Shown: one piece after another, positions 1-11,156 of the stretch
Numbering within the stretch: position 1 is the first letter of the stretch
Layout: each line of letters begins with the position of its first letter
Made by a program: the position numbers and the translations under genes
Source: Chytridium lagenaria
Lineage: Eukaryota > Chytridiomycota > Chytridiomycetes > Chytridiales > Chytridiaceae
Assembly (NCBI GenBank): GCA_025449115.1
Contig: JAHLKC010000129.1
Span: 53,300 to 117,299, forward strand
DNA: 64,000 nt
Direction of reading: 5' to 3'
The notes under the pieces: model-generated
Database searches by the model: none
Seen by the model: only the letters and a program-made list of their open reading frames with translations
What the model was told of the DNA's origin: nothing

Positions 1-2271
1 GCACCAGAGACCTCGCGGCATTGAAGAAGGCTCTGGTCTCTCTGACCAAGCATGGACTTACTTCTTGGAATACGCTGTCCAAGTTCTTTACAGTGAGTCG
101 CTGTTTTCTTTTGATTGTATACTAACAACTCATTCCAGACGGAAGCAACTTCAAGTCATTTGGAGACACCAGTTTGTTCCCCGTGGTATTGAGGAGGACT
201 TCCAAAAGGTCATTGAGGCCTCTGGATCGAGCTTTGCTGGCGAGACTTTCAACTCCCTCAAGCAGCAGATCTTTGCCCTTGAACCGGCTACCTCCCTCCT
301 GATCGGCTACCCTGACGAAGGCCACGTTTCTGGATACTATTCAAGGACATCACCCAAGACGAGATCACCTTTGTCCAGGTACTTTTTTGTTCTCATGCTT
401 CCTTTTGAGTCCTTTGGTAGGATGTGATACTCATCGTTAATAGAGCTACCTTGAATCCAAGAACATCTCCGCCCTCAACACCCGTCTCTTCAAATCCGGC
501 ACCGGCTTCATTCCCGCGTCGCTTCCGCCATTGTCAAGTCCGAGGAGCACGTCCACGAGGGCAAAACCATCACCATTGCCTATGGTGATTTCCAACACTC
601 TATGCAGCTTGCCGCTGCCAACATGCGCGCAGCTGTCGGTTACGCGCCAACGAACACCAGAAGGTTATGTGTGAGAAATACGCTGAGAGCTTTGAGACTG
701 GTGACATTGATGCGCACAAGGAGTCGCAAAGGCTTGGATCAAGGATGTGGGACCTATTGTTGAGACCAACCTTGGATTTGTAGAGACTTACAAGGACCCT
801 GCTGGTGTTCGTGCCGAGTGGGAGGGTTTCGTTGCCGGTATGCACTTTTTTTTTCCTTTTCCTCTTTTTGAATGTATTATAATTTTTTTCTGACCTGCAC
901 ACATTAGTCGTTAACAAGGAGATGACTGCCAAATTTGAGCGCCTTGTGAACGGCGCCGCTGACTACATTCGCCGTCTTCCCTGGGGACCTGATTTTGAGA
1001 AGGACAAGTTCAACCGCCCCGACTTTACCTCCCTCGAAGTTGTTAATTTCTCCACCGTCGGAAGCCCTCCGGCGGGTATCAACATTCCCAACTACGATGT
1101 GAGTTAACTGAATACAACTTATGCTACAGAGAGTATAACCATACTCATCGCGTTCTTTTCGCAGGACATCCGCATGACCCTTGGCTTCAAGAACGTCTCC
1201 CTTGGCAATGTTGTCAACGCCCCCGTCCCCAACGAGCCTCTCAGCTTCATTTCCGAGGAGGACGAGCCCCTTTACCGCAAGCTTCGCGTGAGGCTTTTGA
1301 AGTCCAGGTCGGTCTTCATGAACTTCTCGGGCATGGATCTGGAAAGCTTTTATCGGAGGAACCCGCTGGTGTCTTTAATTTCGACGTGCAGAACCCACCC
1401 ATGAACCCTGTCACTGGAAGGAAGGTGGATACTTGGTACAAGCCTGGAGAGACTTGGGGATCAAAGTTTGGACCGATTGCGGCGTCTTACGAGGAGTGTA
1501 GGCTGAGACTGTCGCTATGGCGCTTGTTGGTAAGATATTTTCTACAGATTCTCCACCGTCTTGTACTCTTTATTACTACTGCTGTGCCGTTAATATTTAT
1601 ACTTGCCCTTTTTGTTGAATAGTCGACCGCGAGATTTTGAGCATCTTTGCTGAGGAGAAGGACTTTGACGATGTCATCTACATTGCCTACCTCAAATGGC
1701 TCGTATGGGTTTCGCCGCCCTCGAGTTCTATGACTGCGTAAGCTCTTCCCCTCTCTTGTCACAATCCCAATCTCACTCACCAATGATGTCAATAGAGCAA
1801 GAAGTGGGGTCAAGCCCACATGCAGGCCCGTTTCGCTATTTTCAACGAACTCCTCCGCGCCGGTGTCGCCTCTGTCACTCTTTCCCCCGCTGGAGACGAT
1901 GCGACCATCCGTGTTGACCGGACCAAGATTGTGAGCCACGGTGGACCTGCTATGAAGGATCTTTTGATGAAGCTTCATATTTACAAGGCAACGGGAGACT
2001 CTGACACGGGTATTCAGTGGTATAGGGATGTGACTTCTGTTCCAGATGAGTGGAGCACTTACCGGGAGCTTGTGTTGTTGAAAAAGTTGCCGAGAAAGGT
2101 GTTTGTGCAGGTGGGGTTTTGGTCATTGCGATTATCTTTGAACGTGTATTGACTTTTTCATTTTCGTAGGGCAACACTTTTGTGCAGGATGGAAAGGTTG
2201 TTTTCAAGGATTACCCTACCACTCTGGAAGGATTTATTGACTCGTTCATTGAGCGTGACATTCCTCTTTAA
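1..2271 (+). CDS. Dipeptidyl peptidase III (zinc metallopeptidase family M49), 5' partial
   Basis: DPP III removes dipeptides from the N-terminus of short peptides in the cytosol, using one zinc ion. The 5' end lies outside the window. Readable exons are about 1-92, 139-378, 444-837, 908-1098, 1165-1529, 1623-1737, 1796-2110 and 2170-2271, with GT..AG introns and a CTAAC branch point at 122-126. Family blocks appear in order: [11 protein letters not shown], the segment ending [21 protein letters not shown], the M49 zinc motif HELLGHG (1308-1332 region), then SYEECRAE with the third zinc ligand, and QAHMQARF. About eight one-base frame breaks occur. Each is repaired by restoring one base to a short homopolymer (for example CCCC, GGG, AAAA), and the HELLGHG motif itself reads in a different frame from the preceding exon piece. 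I favour sequencing error over a pseudogene, because every catalytic block is intact. Confidence 0.9.
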
Positions 2272-3053
2272 TTATCTGTTGTACTGGCTGTTGATGGAAT
2301 TTGAAGTTGACCTCGTTTAACCTTTGGCACATTTTTTGCATTTTTTTTGTTACCATGCGTTTAAAGATGTTTTCTATATTTCCACTTTAGAAATATTCCA
2401 GAGCATTACAGAAAAAGTTTGACGGTATTGGGAGCGCATGCTTCCTGCGCGCGAAAGAACGTGCATGGATACAATGTCTGCGTTCCCTGTCTGCGCCTCT
2501 TCATGTTCTGATTGCTGTGTTCATGTGTTTGTACGAGTCCCAACCGTAAGTGTAAACTTTTTTGCTCACCGCTCCCATCCATCTTTTCTTCTTATTTCGG
2601 CCACCAATCGATAATATGAAATCCGTGCACGAAAAAATGAGGACGTTTTTTAAGGTAACGTTGAAAAAAAAGCGGGGGAGGAGGACTGTAATCCCACCGC
2701 CCTTTCTCATCCATCAATGATGCTGAAATTCAATGACAAACAAAAAAAAACTATCTTCCATACAAGAGCGATTTATTTTATAACACGAAAAATGAGAAAT
2801 AAGGGAAACAAGGAAAACCGACGCAAAACGTTCCCATCAATCAAGTGGGAAAAACGAAACGTCTTTATAGTGGGTAAGAAAAGGAAGAGGTGCAAAAAAA
2901 AGAAGGCGGGTTAGACGGGGGCGAAAAAACAAGCTTGGCCCGAATCATCTCCTGCATCCATGAGACAGACAATGGAAATGGAAGCGGGGGATGGATCGGC
3001 TTCCCCATTAGGGACCGTGACGGAGAAAAGGCTCGACACGTAGGAAACTATGA
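2272..3053. other. Intergenic region between two convergent genes
   Basis: This holds the 3' flanks of the DPP III gene (plus strand) and the DUF885 gene (minus strand). It is A/T-rich with poly-A and poly-T runs. I see no supported gene here; the short open frames are low-complexity Lys/Arg-rich strings. Confidence 0.6.
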
Positions 3054-5828
3054 TTATTCCTCAGCCTTTCGCTTGGCGACCTAAGTAAGAAAAGCGATCA
3101 GAAACAGGATCCAAAAAAAATAAAAACGAATAAAAAAAGTGACAGATCTACTATGAAACTCACCCAAGCCTCCACCGCCTCCCCAAGCGCCTCCAACGGC
3201 ATACTCCCATCATCCACAAGCACCCCATGAAATCCTTTCACATCAAACCGATCTCCAAGCTCCTTCTCCGCAAACCTCCTCAACTCCTTCATCTTAATCT
3301 CCCCAATTTATAACTCAACGCCTGGCCGGGGATGACGCAGTATCGACGGACTTCGGTGAGGAGTTCTTCGCGGGGGAGGGAGAGATGGGATGCCATGAAT
3401 TCAACACCTTGATCAATGGACCATCCCATCGCGTGGAGACCGGAATCGACGACGAGACGACAGGCACGTTGCATCTCGCATTCGAGACGACCGAAATAGT
3501 CAAAGGGGTTGGTGTAGAAACCCATTTCTTCGCCGAGCCATTCGCAGTAGAGGCCGTATCCCCTTTTTATGGAAAGAAGGGGGTTTCGTTAGAAAAGTGC
3601 CGTGTAAAACTCGAAAACAAAAAGGAGGAGGTATGACGGAAGAAAGGATCAAATATGGAGGATTCGGTCGGGGGTAGAAAAATAAAAGGGGGGGGAAAGG
3701 GGGAGGAGGAGGAAAGGTGTGTGTGGGGGGAGGGGGGTGCATAAAGAGAGAAATGATCAAACATGGGAAAATCGGTCCATGAGAAGAAAGAAAGAGGTTT
3801 TAAAAACAAAAAGCAAACCACTCACTCTGCATACGCTGTCTCCATCACAAACTTCCTGATAACATGCTGTCCCTCCTTCTCGAAAAGCCAACGAAAGCTG
3901 ATAATGATGTCCAGGCATAGCCTCATGCAAACAAATCGCCACCGCAACATGCTTCGGCTTAACCTTATGCAATCTCATATTCGCCATAAACGTCCCCGCC
4001 TTCTCCGGAGTCCCAGGCGCATAAAACGCAAGTGGCGCCTGCTGCTCCATGTAACTCGGCATTCCATCAATCACACACTTGAATTTCGGGAACGCATGGA
4101 AATAATCCTTCATCCCTATCTCGGCGCGTTCCATGATCGTCTTGTAATAGGGGATCACGTCATCCGGGTTGTCAAAGTAGAGGTCTGGGAAGAGGGTGCG
4201 GTCGTTGAGGGCGGTTTGGAATTCTTTCACGGTGCCTGTGAACCCGCAGGCGGTTTTGGCTTGCTCCATTAGGGTGGAGATGCGGGTGACTTCTTGGAGA
4301 CCGAGGCGTGGATTTCGTCGGCTTTGTAGTGGACCGTGGTGTTGAGGAAGATGTAGGCTTCGTAGGCCTGTGCGGAAAGGGGATTGTTGTGGGTAGATTG
4401 TCAGAAATAGGAGATGGCAGAAAAGTGTGTAGAAACGATGAAATGAAAAGTGGGAAACCCAAACCAGAAAACAACAAAAACAAAAACTGAAGGAGAAAGA
4501 GGAGAGACATAAAATGAAATAAAAGGTTCAAGAAAGAGCAATTCACCGAGAACAAAAACTGAAGGGGAAATGTAAAAGAGCAAAAACGAAAAATATAAAA
4601 AGGCTCAATAAAGAGCACAAATTAACAAAAAACAAAAAAAAGATCTTTACCTCCTTATACCCTTCCAACCCATAAATTCCCGGATGAGTTCTAGCATGCG
4701 GCAAATACTCCTCCTCCAAAAACGTTTTCATCTTTCCAAAACTCGGAAACACATTCTCCACAATACTCTTCACCATAAACTTTTCATCCCCCATCACGTT
4801 CTTGGCTTCCTCAGCTTTCGCCATCGGCATCGCAGCAGCAACCGCTTCAAGGTCTTCTTTCCCCTCCCCTGACGAGCTTGCGCATTTCTTGATCAAGAGT
4901 TCGATGGAGTCGCGGGGAGCGTGACACCTCGGGCGATGCCGTGACGGAAATTGGAGATGATGTCGTTGAAACGGGAGGGAAGTTTGGAGAGACGGGTGAC
5001 GTAGTTGGCGAAATCTTCTTTGGTGGCGACGGGTTGGTACTTGGGATGTGTGTTAGGAATGAGACGAAAAGGGTAGGATGAAGAAGGGTGGTGGTGTGAA
5101 AAGAACGGGCTGGGGTAACGGGAATTGAAGGGGATGGCGATGAAAGGAAGGGTGGGATTACAGAGAGCGGCGGAGTAGACAGAAGCAAAGCACGGCTCTT
5201 ACCATAGTGTATCCCATCTCAAGATTCATAAGGTTTCCACTCATATGGCTAAAAAAGAAATAACCGGTTAGCTATCCCCCTCAAATTCTACTCCAACAAA
5301 CAAGAAAACAACGCATACTTACTTCTCCCCCAACTCCAACGAATACCCAACCTCCCCAGGCACCCCAACCTGTTCCATAAACCCTTCCAAAGCATACTTT
5401 AAAAACCTCAAATCAGCCGCATCCGCAGCGCTCATCGTCTCTCCTTGATCCGCTTGCAGGGCTTTCACTTCACTCATCAGATCTTGGATACGGGAAATCA
5501 GCTCTAGGTTGAACTCTTTGGAGACTTGGAAGATCTCATCCTCGAGTTTGCCGCGGATACCAAAGATGGGGGCGTACACTGGTTGGAAATGAGTTGGTAA
5601 GTTCTCTCTCTGTAAAAGCTTGCACACACACACACACACACACACACCACACACACACACACACATACACACACAGACACAGACACACACACACACAACA
5701 CATCACAACACACACATACGCAGACACACAATAAGCAAGAAAAAACACCTACAAGGATCCGTCGGCAACAACAAATCGACCGCGCGGTCATTCAACGTCT
5801 TGATCAGTTCAGCAGTAGAGACAGACAT
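3054..5828 (-). CDS. DUF885-family putative metallopeptidase
   Basis: The protein belongs to the DUF885 family, mostly known from bacteria and thought to be zinc peptidases. The activity here is inferred. The ATG is at 5828 (MSVSTAELIKTLNDRAVDLL). Exons run roughly 5828-5753, 5578-5323, 5248-5203, 5039-4651, 4367-3826, 3562-about 3161 and a last short exon ending EAWVAKRKAEE at 3056-3054. The HExxPGHH hallmark reads HEAMPGHHYQLSLA near 3930, followed by YAEGYGLYCEWLGEEMG, the usual downstream conserved block. About four frame breaks (near 3890, 3290, 4910 and 4305) are each fixed by adding one base to a homopolymer, and the restored reading matches the family (for example GQHVIRKFVMETAYAE). 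Intron 1 contains a long CA repeat. The gene is convergent with the DPP III gene. Confidence 0.85.
5623..5730. repeat. (CA)n microsatellite in intron 1 of the DUF885 gene
   Basis: About 100 bp of nearly pure CA dinucleotides, interrupted by a few ACC, CAT and CAG variants. It lies within intron 1 (5579-5752). The Cys/Val 'proteins' it appears to encode on the minus strand are artefacts. Confidence 0.95.
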
Positions 5829-7755
5829 TTTTTTTCGTAATAAATACAGAAGTACGTCGTAGGTAGGTATCCTTTATTTATACGGATCCAACGCATGCGT
5901 GACCACCCCTAAAATTTTTCAACTGCGCCTTTGTATGCCCTTCGTGGAGGTAAACGCATGGACAAGACCATCTTGAGCGAGATCATGGAGTCCATCCAAC
6001 GTTAGGAGGGCGGTGAGTTCCATCAACAGGCGACCTTGATCCAAAAGGAATTTCGTGCAAGCGTCTTTGATGGGGAAGGGGGGTGGATATCAAATCTATG
6101 GAAACCTACACTCTTTTGAACTGGAGTTGGGTGCTTTTGATTTTAAAGTGGTTTGGATGTGTTGACGATTTCACGAAAAAACACAACGCGAAATGATACG
6201 GCATTAAACGGATGTTGTAATTCATTACTGGTTGCCTTGTGAATTTTAGCTATGCCCGGCTGTTCGTGGCCCGTTGTTACAGAAGAAAGGATTCATGGAT
6301 ACGGGAAATTGATTTTGAGGGTTAGGTTCGTGGCTTGTTACAGAAGAAAGGATTCATGGATACGGGAAATTGAATTTGAGGGTTAGGTTCGTGGCTCGTA
6401 CCTTCAAACCGGTGTGTGAGGATGAAAGAGAAAATGCCTTGCAAAGATGTAAGTTGACAGGCCAATTAAAAGAGTTAGATTAGAATGGCGTAAGAACAGT
6501 TTTTTGTAGGAAGATGAATTGGTTCAGATGGATTCTATAAGTCGGAGGGGGGTTGCTGGCGTTGGATACCACCATTTTGTTGAGAACGACATGGGAGTCT
6601 GTATTATTGAAGGGAATGTGAAGTTCAATCTCATGCTTGTATTCTTTGACGGAAAGGGTCGCAAATTTAGCGAGTATATTGAACACAACGGCTTGCGCAC
6701 CGTCGGGGCACAGAGTGTATCCCATTCAAGCAGACGTTTCTATATACTTATGGTTCACAAGAACACAAGAAGGGGCACGAACACAGGGGAGAAACGAGAA
6801 ATACTTAGAGTTGACACCAAGGGCTCACGAACACAGGCTTGGATGATGAGTTGACACAACTGCAGACTTGACACGATGCTTATCGACATGGATATTCCAG
6901 GCGATACACCCTTTTCTAAGCTTTAGGGATAATGGACCACAAACGAAACCCCTTTTCTTGTCTTCAAGATAAGTTGGAATTATGTTCCGGATTTATGTTT
7001 GTGGTCCTCCTCTAGCCTTCCGTGTTTTCGACTGCGTTGTTGTCACAAATTGATACCGTCGGATGATGGGTCACAGGAAAGTGAAAAAGAGTTTTGTTTG
7101 TGACAAAGACGGGTTCGGAAACACAGGGAAAGTAAAAAAAAAGAGTTCGATATCTCCAACCCCTTAATTACTTTTTGTTGCAGTTGCGAAGTCGTGGATG
7201 GAACCGCGCTATAAGCTATTTACCTGCATGGTACCTTGGTTGGGCACCCAAAGGCTGTGCCTATATTTATTAATATAATTAGCTGTCAGAGACTCTCTGG
7301 ACGTTATTGATCTTACAGCTCAAGTAGCCCAGATTATTCTTCAGCGTGAGCAGCCGATTCTGTCTCCGACGCTCCGTCATTCCTACGTACGTTGCACGGT
7401 CACGGAAGACGACTACGGTTTAGTATCAAGAGAATCACAACCAATCATAAAGCGTGGTCCACGTGCCCTTTGCCAATGGGTGTTGATGAAAACCACTTTT
7501 GACCAATGGAAAAGGCAATGACCAACCAAGATAAGAGTAATAAATATTAATTTAATATTTGTGATGATGAAACACAAGAGCTAAAATTTTGAGTTTCTTG
7601 TGTAGGTTTCACCAATAATTGTTTTTATTAAATAATTGAAAGGAGTGGGTGCACAAGGCTTCACTCTTAATTGTTTTCATTTCATCCAAATTAGGTTAAA
7701 AAAGTCAAATTTATTATTATTTATTGTGTGTTATCGTGTTTAATATCATCTTCAG
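5829..7755. other. Intergenic region, no supported gene
   Basis: This holds the promoter side of the DUF885 gene and a small tandem duplication (below). An open minus-strand frame at 6480-6725 has ordinary amino-acid composition (it includes HIPFNNTDSHVVLNKMVV) and could be a gene fragment, but I cannot place it in a family. A possible upstream exon of the polyQ gene follows a CAG acceptor near 7320 and ends at a GTACGT donor near 7386. This is weak. Confidence 0.4.
6275..6400. repeat. 62-bp tandem duplication
   Basis: Two adjacent copies, starting at 6275 and 6337, share GTTACAGAAGAAAGGATTCA and continue through GGGTTAGGTTCGTGGC with only a couple of differences. The period is 62 bp. The GGGTTAGG inside each copy is part of the unit and not a telomeric tract. 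Confidence 0.85.
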
Positions 7756-8354
7756 GTCGTCGTGCCTCTCTGGATCGTCTCCCTCTCACCCCAACCTCCC
7801 CAATCTCATCAAGTGATAATGCCTTTAGTCGAGGCCGCACAATATCCGCTGACACGGCCGAGCCTTTCCGTCACGAGCAACGCAGAGGCGCATCCCTCGA
7901 CATTCGTCGAAACAATGAAGAAGAAGACAGACCATGGGTCATGAATGGTGCCATGATGCCACCGTTACCTCAACATCAAGGACACCCTCAAAACTCTCTG
8001 GCTGGTGCATTCTACCCTTACACACCGCCATCCCCTCCTCCTCAACAGCAGCAGCAACAGCAGCAACAAGCTTACCAAGCGATGCAGATGGCGTATCAAC
8101 GGGCTCCTGTGATGCAACAGCAGGTGCAACAGAGAATGGGATTTGTGGATACGGATGATGAGGATGACGATGAGGAGATGATTGCGTCACAGAGGAGATT
8201 GATGATCATGCAGCATCAGCAGCACCAGCAGCAGCAGCAAGCTTCCATGGTTGAAGAGAGTGCGGTGGATGATGTGCTTGATTCGTATTGGCCTGGAGAG
8301 GATGAGGATGAGGATCAACAAGAAGGAGTATCGTCACCAGGTAATAGGATGTAG
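7756..8354 (+). CDS. Low-complexity polyglutamine/acidic protein (3' exon)
   Basis: An open reading segment follows a TTCAG acceptor at 7755 and ends at a TAG at 8352-8354. It encodes an Arg/Ser-rich start (GRRASLDRLPLTPTSP), a second RRGASLDIRR motif, two Gln tracts made of mixed CAG/CAA codons (8045-8070 and 8210-8240), and Asp/Glu clusters near 8150 and 8300. RRxSLD repeats look like basophilic-kinase phosphorylation sites. No folded domain is visible. It is probably the C-terminal exon of a larger, perhaps regulatory, protein; upstream exons are not clear. Function is unknown. Confidence 0.55.
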
Positions 8355-9140
8355 TCTTTATTCTTTGGTTTGTTATAGCTCTAGCTCTAGTTTTAGTTGT
8401 AGTTTGGTTCATGATACATGTATGACACGGGGAGTTGGTTGATGGGGACATGGAAAGGAGTCATTCCATAGGAATAATCTCACCTTTTCACAAGTGGTGG
8501 ATATATGTGTGAGGTATGATGAATGAATGAATGGATAATGGAAGGAATATTCATTACTTGGGGTTAAATGGATGGATGCCATTCATTCCATATTCGTTGT
8601 TGGTATCCATTATTGTTGCGTAGAGTTGTTTAGAGTTGAACTTTTTGAGGTCTAAGTGCTTTGTGCTACAATGACAAGTTGATGATATCCACTTTGTGCG
8701 CAGAAAAAAAGGGGTTTTTTCTTAATTTATTTAATTTATTTTTTATAGTTTGTGGAATCTACTTTATACATTTATCAAGTATTTATTAGTAGTAGATTCC
8801 AACCCCCTCCTCTCTATTTTATCCGATTTCCTATTCATTGTTTATATTTACCCGATTCACTACTCCAATTAGAATGATTGAGGTATATACCCTACATCTC
8901 CCCTTCTAATGAACCAAACAACCCTTTAACCAACCCATCTACCTTTTTATAATTACTTATGAAAAAAAGAGAGCACACTGCACACATCGATCAAATCATC
9001 TTCATCATCATCACCTTCGTTTCCTTCTTCACGCTTTCTCCTTAACCTGCTCCCCTGTCACTTATCCGTATCCACCATCATCATAAACAACAAAACACCT
9101 CAACTCACCCATTCATTCTTTAAAAAACAAAGGCGGCAGC
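8355..9140. other. Intergenic region
   Basis: A/T-rich sequence with ATGAATGAATGAATGG-like short repeats near 8515-8590 and pyrimidine/CATCAT-rich sequence before the next gene, probably its 5' leader. No gene is seen. Confidence 0.6.
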
Positions 9141-10220
9141 ATGAATAACAACAATCAACATCACCTCACTCTGCAGCAACAACAACATCAGCAGCTACAA
9201 CAACAACAGCACATGCATTCCATCCAACACAACATCACAACCAGAATCAACGTCAAACTCTCGCTTCTCTGCTAAGAACATCAGCCGTTGCATCAGGGTA
9301 CCTCGGAAAACTCTCATCCTCTGATGCAACAGGAATGCCATTCTGGAAAAAACGCTTCATCTGTCTCGCCGTAGACGGCGTCTACGCCTTCCGCACTTCT
9401 GACCATGACCAAGTGTCTGTCGGTCGCCTCGTCCTCGACGAATCCTCTCAAGCATTCGTCTGCGAACACGGTATCTGGGTTGTTGAAGTCCGTACCGCCC
9501 TCCGTCCCACCCCCCCTCTCTCGCAGACACGAACGCCGATGCTCAATATCGTACATGGACTCTCCAATGCTCCTCAAAAGAAGACATGGTTCAATGGTTG
9601 GGTCATTTCAGGCGCACCATCGCCTACATTAAATCGCTTGCCGCAACAGCAGCCCTCAACCCCCGCAACCCCAACCCAACTCAATCTACATCCCAACTCC
9701 CCGCTCGTCCCGTTGTCAAGAATTCTCTCACTCCCGTTCCATGTCCGCCACATCACCATCCTACCCATCCCACCTTCATCCACCGTCTCCTCCCCTCCCG
9801 CAACCTACCCATCCTCCCCATCCTTCTCCCAAAAACCCGTTCAGCCACAAACCGCACCGTCCAACCCCGTCGCAACAACCCCATCGCCTCTCTAGAACCC
9901 GTCCTCGCTCTCCTCGATCAACTCGAACTCGCCCATCAACATCCTCCCTCCCCTACCCTCCCCATGAACGCCTCCTCTGCCTCCTTGTCCTCCCTCAACA
10001 AACGCCCCGAATCACCTTCATCGTCCATTGCATCCACTTTGACCAATCAGTCGCCTGCTATGGCGAGTCTGGGGAACGAGGATGTCGACGGTGTGAGAAT
10101 GGCGCGAGGTTGTTGACGCCTTATACGGAGATGACGTTTGAGATTAAGGGGGCTTATGGGAGTAAGACGGGGTTGTTTGGAGGGTGGGGAGGGTCGTCGG
10201 CTTCGGCTTCTGCGGCGTGA
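9141..10220 (+). CDS. PH-domain protein with polyQ N-terminus
   Basis: The likely start is the ATG at 9141, opening MNNNNQHHLTLQQQQHQQLQ. A pleckstrin-homology domain follows: GYLGKLSS, then FWKKRFICLAVDGVYAF, SVGRLVLDESSQAFVCE, and the closing helix with its invariant Trp (WTLQCSSKEDMVQWLGHF), about residues 50-155. PH domains bind phosphoinositides or protein partners at membranes. The rest is Pro/Ser-rich, and the end reads MTFEIKGAYGSKTGLFGGWG. Three frame changes are needed: near 9235 (AAC-CAT losing a C), in the C-run near 9515, and in the Pro-rich region. All fit homopolymer shortening. The specific partner and pathway cannot be told. Confidence 0.7.
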
Positions 10221-11156
10221 TGAACGCATCTCTGTCTATTGTTGTTTTTCTGATTTCCTCTTTCTTTTTTCATCTCTGTAATTTTTGGAACGAGTTTTTT
10301 TTTGTTTTCCGTTGTATTTTTTTTTCTTTGAGAAATGTGGGGAAGCGCGACTACTGTTCTTTCAATTCATTCCCTCCTTCCCATTTCATGTCACTTTATA
10401 AAAATCTCGGTTCTTTTTTTTTGCTTTCATCATTTCCTCCACCCCCCTTTTTTTTTGTCCTTTTGTATCTTCCTGCTTCATGTCTATGTTTTTTTTGTCT
10501 TTTTTTTCTCGGCCAGCGACCACTGTCTCATTTCTCTTTTTGGTTTGGTTTTCCGGCCACCTCTCATTTCTTATCCTTTGGGTACCGACACCTTTTGTGT
10601 TTGTAGGGTGTTTTGGGGGGTTGGTATCTCCAATGTTTGATGGGGTGAAGATGTGTTGGGGAAGGGGGGGGTTGGTTATTTTTTTTTTGTGTGTGTGTGT
10701 GTGGGTGCGGGCGTGTGTGTGTAGGTGTGTGTAGGTTTATTACTTTTAAGGAGTAAACAACATTAATGGTCTCACGTTTTAACTTGTTTGAAGCTGTTAG
10801 TTGTGGAAAGACTTATACGTTTATACGAGATATCTTCAAAACTCATAAAACTTTAAAGGGGTTGCCGAGCTTGGGAATTGATCAACTTTTGTTGTCGTGG
10901 AACTTTTACCGGATGAAGGGTATCATCTACTTTACGTGCGTCAAATATCAAACCATTAGGGTCATCATTCTCCTTTCCTTTTGTCTAAAATCAATGGTGC
11001 TCATGTACGAGCCCATAAAAAACTACTAAAAACAAGTCCTAAAACCGCGAATGCAAAAAAAACGCTACGTCCAAACAACCGTTTAAATAAAACACCGCGC
11101 ACCACTCTTTATTCACGTATATCAGCTCTTCACACCCCACTCTTCACCCCCACCCC
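10221..11156. other. T-rich and GT-rich intergenic region
   Basis: Long T runs follow the PH gene (10250-10560), then G-rich sequence and a (GT)n-like stretch at about 10685-10735. Predicted Phe-rich open frames reflect T runs. No gene is supported up to the end of the GPCR gene. Confidence 0.6.

Noticed and set aside
5504..5862. Cys/Val-rich or His/Thr-rich open frames
   Set aside because: They are translations of the CA dinucleotide repeat in an intron.
6275..6400. GGGTTAGG inside the 62-bp duplication as an interstitial telomere
   Set aside because: Only one partial unit per copy, embedded in unique duplicated sequence, far from the end and without tandem telomeric units.
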